Of a stretch of 10,094 bases of DNA, positions 7,244-10,094 are shown in pieces. The notes under the pieces are model-generated. The model searched no databases, was not told where the DNA came from, and worked only from the letters and a program-made list of their open reading frames with translations. The position numbers and the translations under genes are program-made. The stretch lies in assembly GCA_050116035.1 (NCBI GenBank), contig JASFPJ010000102.1, forward strand, positions 1 to 10,094, in the 5' to 3' direction. Each line of letters begins with the position of its first letter. Position 1 is the stretch's first letter. The stretch is from SOIA01 sp050116035 (lineage in GTDB: Bacteria > Acidobacteriota > Aminicenantia > Aminicenantales > Aminicenantaceae).

Positions 7244-7383
7244 ATCCAGCCTAAAGATCCTGATTTCTTAATTTATTTATAATAACGAACACGAGCTATC
7301 TTGCGCAATTTGTCCAGAACCTCCCTTCGTTAATTAAGGCTTATTGATTTTATTCAGAAATTGGTTTATAAATCCTAATACTT

Positions 7384-7392
7384 TGGTACAAT
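7384..7392 (+). promoter_or_regulatory. Possible extended -10 promoter of the propeller gene
   Basis: TGGTACAAT at 7384-7392 matches the extended -10 form TGnTAnAAT. No good -35 stands at 16-18 bases; TTGGTT at 7361-7366 is 20 bases away. The implied start near 7399 leaves a leader of about 33 bases including the ribosome site. Confidence 0.35.
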
Positions 7393-7417
7393 TCCCGAAA
7401 TGAAAAAGTATTTAACC

Positions 7418-7424
7418 AGGGAGG
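7418..7424 (+). promoter_or_regulatory. Shine-Dalgarno of the propeller gene
   Basis: AGGGAGG lies seven bases before the ATG at 7432, an optimal spacing that fixes this start. The start is followed directly by a signal-peptide-like sequence, which supports the same choice. Confidence 0.75.
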
Positions 7425-7431
7425 TTCATCC

Positions 7432-10094
7432 ATGAAAAAATGTGTAAGACGGAGAGTTCTGTTTTGTCTCTTGACTTTTATCTGTGGCGTCTTTGTTGCT
7501 CCCGCGGGGAGCAGTCCTCAAGCATCGAGGAATGTGAACCGGCATGACCCGAGTCTGTATAAGGCGATGAGTTGGAGATGTATCGGTCCCTACCGAGGCG
7601 GACGCGCGACTGCCGTCACAGGTATTCCCAGCCAGCCTTATACATATTACTTCGGAGCGACTGGAGGAGGAGTCTGGAAAACTGAAGATGGAGGTCTGAA
7701 TTGGAGGCCAATATCGGACGACTTTTTTAAGACTGGTTCGGTCGGAGCTATTGCCGTCTCAGAATATGACCCGAATATCGTTTATGTGGGCATGGGAGAG
7801 GCCCCGATTCGCGGCAATGTTTCCCATGGAGATGGGATGTACAAATCCCTGGATGCCGGAAAGACATGGAAGCGCATCGGGCTGGAGGATACGAGTCAGA
7901 TCTCGAGGATTCGTGTCCATCCCCGAAATCCGGATGTCGTCTATGTCGCGGCTCTGGGCCATGTGTATGGTCCCAATGAGCAAAGAGGTGTATTCCGAAG
8001 CCAGGATGGGGGAGAGACCTGGGAGAAAATTCTATACAGGGATGATAAGACTGGATGCATTGATCTCATCCTTGATCCTTCGAATCCGAGGGTCATCTAT
8101 GCGGGACTCTGGGAATTCTTCAGGACTCCGTACAGCCTTTCCAGTGGTGGGCCTGGAGGCGGCATCTTCAAGTCGATCGATGGCGGGGATACGTGGACGG
8201 AGATCTCTCGAAACAGTGGGCTTCCCAAGGGAATGTTGGGAAAGATCGGCATCACTGTCTCACCGGCTAAGCCTGACCGAGTCTGGGCCATTGTTGAGGC
8301 AAATGACGGCGGTGTTTTTTGCTCGGATAATGGCGGCCAGACCTGGCGCAAGATGAACGAGGAACGGCGTCTGCGCCAGAGGGCCTGGTATTACAGCCGG
8401 ATCTATGCTGACCCAAAGGATGCAGAAACTGTCTATGTCTTGAACACTGGTTTTTACCGCTCTGTGGATAGAGGAAGAACCTATTCATCTATCCGTGTTC
8501 CCCACGGAGACAACCATGATTTATGGATCGACCCCAATAATTCGAACAGGATGATCAATTCGAACGACGGAGGCGCCAATGTGAGCTACAACGGAGGAAT
8601 ATCCTGGACAGACCAGGACAATCAGCCCACAGCTCAGTTTTATCATGTCATCACCGACAATCATTTTCCCTATCGAGTGTACGGCGCCCAGCAGGACAAT
8701 TCCACTGTTCGTATCGCTAGCCGGACGACAGGGGGAGGAATCGATAAGCCTGACTGGCATCCAGTCGGGGGAGGTGAGAGCGGCCACATCGCTCCCCGCC
8801 ATGATAATCCAAACATCGTGTATGCCGGAAGTTATGGAGGGTATATCTCACGCTGGGATTACAGAACTCGTCAGACGCAGAACATAACCGCCTGGCCAGA
8901 GAATCCGATGGGATGGGGGGCTGGTGACTTGAAATACCGGTATCAGTGGACAGCCCCCATCGTGGTGTCCCGGTTTGACTCGGATGTTCTCTATCATGCC
9001 GCTCAGGTTATTTTCAAAACGACTAATGAAGGACAGAGCTGGGAGATCATCAGTCCTGACTTGACACGCAATGACAAGTCAAGACAGAAATCTTCCGGAG
9101 GGCCGATCACAAAGGACAATACGAGTGTTGAGTATTACTGCACGGTTTTTGCCCTGGCTGAGTCCTTCCATAATCCGAATATTCTCTGGGTCGGGACGGA
9201 TGACGGTTTAGTCAGTATCACCAGGAATGGCGGAAAAAATTGGGAGGAAATCACTCCTAAAGATCTGCCGGAGTGGAGCCTCATCAGCATGATTGAACCC
9301 TCCACCTTTGATTCAGCCACTGCCTATATCGCTGTCGATCGACATGAGCTTGACGATTTTAAGCCCTACATTTACAAGACTGAGAATTATGGAAGAACCT
9401 GGAAGAAGATCACAAGCGGACTTCCGTATAACACGTTTGTCAGGGTCGTTCGCCAGGATCCCAAAAGAGAAGGGCTGCTGTATGCGGGGACAGAAACAGG
9501 TGTGTTTGTTTCATTCGACGACGGTGCCAACTGGCAGTCTTTGCAGCTCAATCTGCCTGTGGTTCCGATCCATGATATGGTTGTCAAAGAGAACGACCTC
9601 GTGGTGGGAACCCATGGACGTTCATTCTGGATTCTGGATGACCTGACTCCCTTGCACCAGATCACAAATAAGGTGGAAAAATCAGATTTCTATCTTTTTA
9701 AACCCCGGGATGCTTACAGAATGAGGGGGTGGGGATGGCCGCGGCCCAACGTTGGCCAGAATCCGCCCAGTGGCTCGGTCATTTATTACTACTTTAAGGA
9801 AAAACCAGATGAAGAAGTGACTCTTGAATTCATGGACAGAGAGGGAAAAACCATTAAAAAATACACAGGTAGGACAGGAGAAGATGCGAGGCCAGGACGT
9901 TTTGGCATGCAGTTGCCCGTGAGAGCGGGAATGAATCTGTTTATCTGGAACATGCTTTATCCCGATACTGTTCGCGTGCCCGGTGCCATTCTCTGGGGAG
10001 GGATGCTGAGCGGACCGATGGCTGTGCCAGGTATTTACCAAGTCAAGCTGACAGTGGGTGAAAAGTCGATGACGCAGAGCTGGACATGGAAAAA
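7432..10094 (+). CDS. Secreted Asp-box (BNR/VPS10-like) beta-propeller protein, 3' end missing
   Basis: Open frame of 887 residues with no stop before the window edge. Residues 1-30 form a signal peptide (basic MKKCVRRR, hydrophobic core, APAG-type cleavage region; the cysteine near 18 has no lipobox), so the product is exported. The body is a chain of Asp-box repeats, pattern S/T-x-D-x-G-x-x-W, near 84-91 (TEDGGLNW), 139-146, 190-197, 248-255, 298-305, 344-351 (ends in Y), 385-392, 530-537, 597-604, 650-657 and 694-701: eleven, enough for two propellers of the sortilin/VPS10 or xyloglucanase-like kind. Asp boxes are structural and do not prove glycosidase activity. The GTHGRSFWILDD stretch after the last repeat and the late GIYQVKLTV, which looks like an FlgD/Ig-type beta-sandwich strand, are familiar from large proteins of this family, usually about 1000-1100 residues, so perhaps 100-200 residues lie beyond the edge. 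Substrate or binding partner unknown; annotated homologues are often called glycosyl hydrolase without proof. Confidence 0.9.
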   Translation, partial: MKKCVRRRVLFCLLTFICGVFVAPAGSSPQASRNVNRHDPSLYKAMSWRCIGPYRGGRATAVTGIPSQPYTYYFGATGGGVWKTEDGGLNWRPISDDFFKTGSVGAIAVSEYDPNIVYVGMGEAPIRGNVSHGDGMYKSLDAGKTWKRIGLEDTSQISRIRVHPRNPDVVYVAALGHVYGPNEQRGVFRSQDGGETWEKILYRDDKTGCIDLILDPSNPRVIYAGLWEFFRTPYSLSSGGPGGGIFKSIDGGDTWTEISRNSGLPKGMLGKIGITVSPAKPDRVWAIVEANDGGVFCSDNGGQTWRKMNEERRLRQRAWYYSRIYADPKDAETVYVLNTGFYRSVDRGRTYSSIRVPHGDNHDLWIDPNNSNRMINSNDGGANVSYNGGISWTDQDNQPTAQFYHVITDNHFPYRVYGAQQDNSTVRIASRTTGGGIDKPDWHPVGGGESGHIAPRHDNPNIVYAGSYGGYISRWDYRTRQTQNITAWPENPMGWGAGDLKYRYQWTAPIVVSRFDSDVLYHAAQVIFKTTNEGQSWEIISPDLTRNDKSRQKSSGGPITKDNTSVEYYCTVFALAESFHNPNILWVGTDDGLVSITRNGGKNWEEITPKDLPEWSLISMIEPSTFDSATAYIAVDRHELDDFKPYIYKTENYGRTWKKITSGLPYNTFVRVVRQDPKREGLLYAGTETGVFVSFDDGANWQSLQLNLPVVPIHDMVVKENDLVVGTHGRSFWILDDLTPLHQITNKVEKSDFYLFKPRDAYRMRGWGWPRPNVGQNPPSGSVIYYYFKEKPDEEVTLEFMDREGKTIKKYTGRTGEDARPGRFGMQLPVRAGMNLFIWNMLYPDTVRVPGAILWGGMLSGPMAVPGIYQVKLTVGEKSMTQSWTWK

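Larger units (their letters stand above)
7244..7431. other. Intergenic region upstream of the propeller protein
   Basis: A 188-base AT-rich gap. It contains TATAAT at 7278-7283 without a fitting -35, the palindrome TTAATTAA at 7331-7338, and the better extended -10 candidate listed separately. No hairpin followed by a T run is seen after the antiporter, so no terminator is called. Confidence 0.45.

Noticed and set aside
7400..7435. Eleven-codon ORF (MKKYLTREVHP) whose TGA overlaps the ATG of the propeller gene in an ATGA arrangement.
   Set aside because: No ribosome site stands before its ATG, and it spans the Shine-Dalgarno of the larger gene; short ORFs of this size arise by chance in AT-rich leaders.
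7432..7521. A lipoprotein signal based on the cysteine near residue 18.
   Set aside because: The residue before the cysteine is Ile, not Gly, Ala or Ser, so there is no lipobox; a standard signal peptide fits better.
7751..8356. A 201-codon open frame on the plus strand.
   Set aside because: It is an out-of-frame shadow of the propeller gene, rich in Met, Arg and Ser as expected of a shifted frame.

Overview
The window looks like chromosomal DNA of a bacterium of intermediate GC content. It carries six genes complete at both ends and a seventh that runs off the right edge. Gene content points loosely to a little-cultured anaerobic lineage of the Acidobacteriota/Aminicenantes kind: an animal-type single-chain transketolase, a very large secreted Asp-box (BNR/VPS10-like) propeller protein, and a hairpin resembling repeats associated with REP/RAYT transposases. 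This placement is inference; there is no rRNA or other phylogenetic marker here. I found no tRNA, rRNA, CRISPR array, phage gene or intact transposase.

Left part (1-2982), sugar and acyl chemistry: a CelD/BcsL-type GNAT acetyltransferase is followed, with a one-base stop/start overlap, by a GT4 glycosyltransferase whose N-terminal half has the GGMNVY and HYWLSG signatures of the MshA-like branch. A PIG-L/LmbE-family zinc deacetylase lies convergent to them, and its 3' end overlaps the 3' end of the glycosyltransferase gene by 44 bases. A glycosyltransferase, a PIG-L deacetylase and an acyltransferase together recall the logic of mycothiol/bacillithiol or N-acetylhexosamine glycolipid synthesis, but no cysteine ligase is visible, so the product is unknown.

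Middle (2983-5148): a divergent regulatory region of about 336 bases separates the deacetylase from a transketolase. It holds a probable promoter facing left, a long imperfect hairpin of REP/RAYT-like appearance, and a good sigma-70 promoter facing right with a perfect TATAAT. It ends in a long leader and a strong Shine-Dalgarno sequence before the transketolase, an enzyme of the non-oxidative pentose phosphate pathway.

Right part (5149-10094): a secreted or membrane-anchored thermonuclease-family protein carries an extra C-terminal OB-fold-like domain. One base after its stop comes the probable GTG start of a CPA2-type Na+/H+ antiporter, which retains the Asp-Asp pair and the lysine of electrogenic NapA-type exchangers. 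After a 188-base gap with a possible extended -10 promoter comes the exported propeller protein, with eleven Asp-box-like repeats and no stop before the window ends. Most of the window is ordinary metabolism, transport and envelope function. The least explained points are the glycosyltransferase/deacetylase/acyltransferase group, the nuclease-OB protein paired with an antiporter, and the hairpin at 3049-3112.
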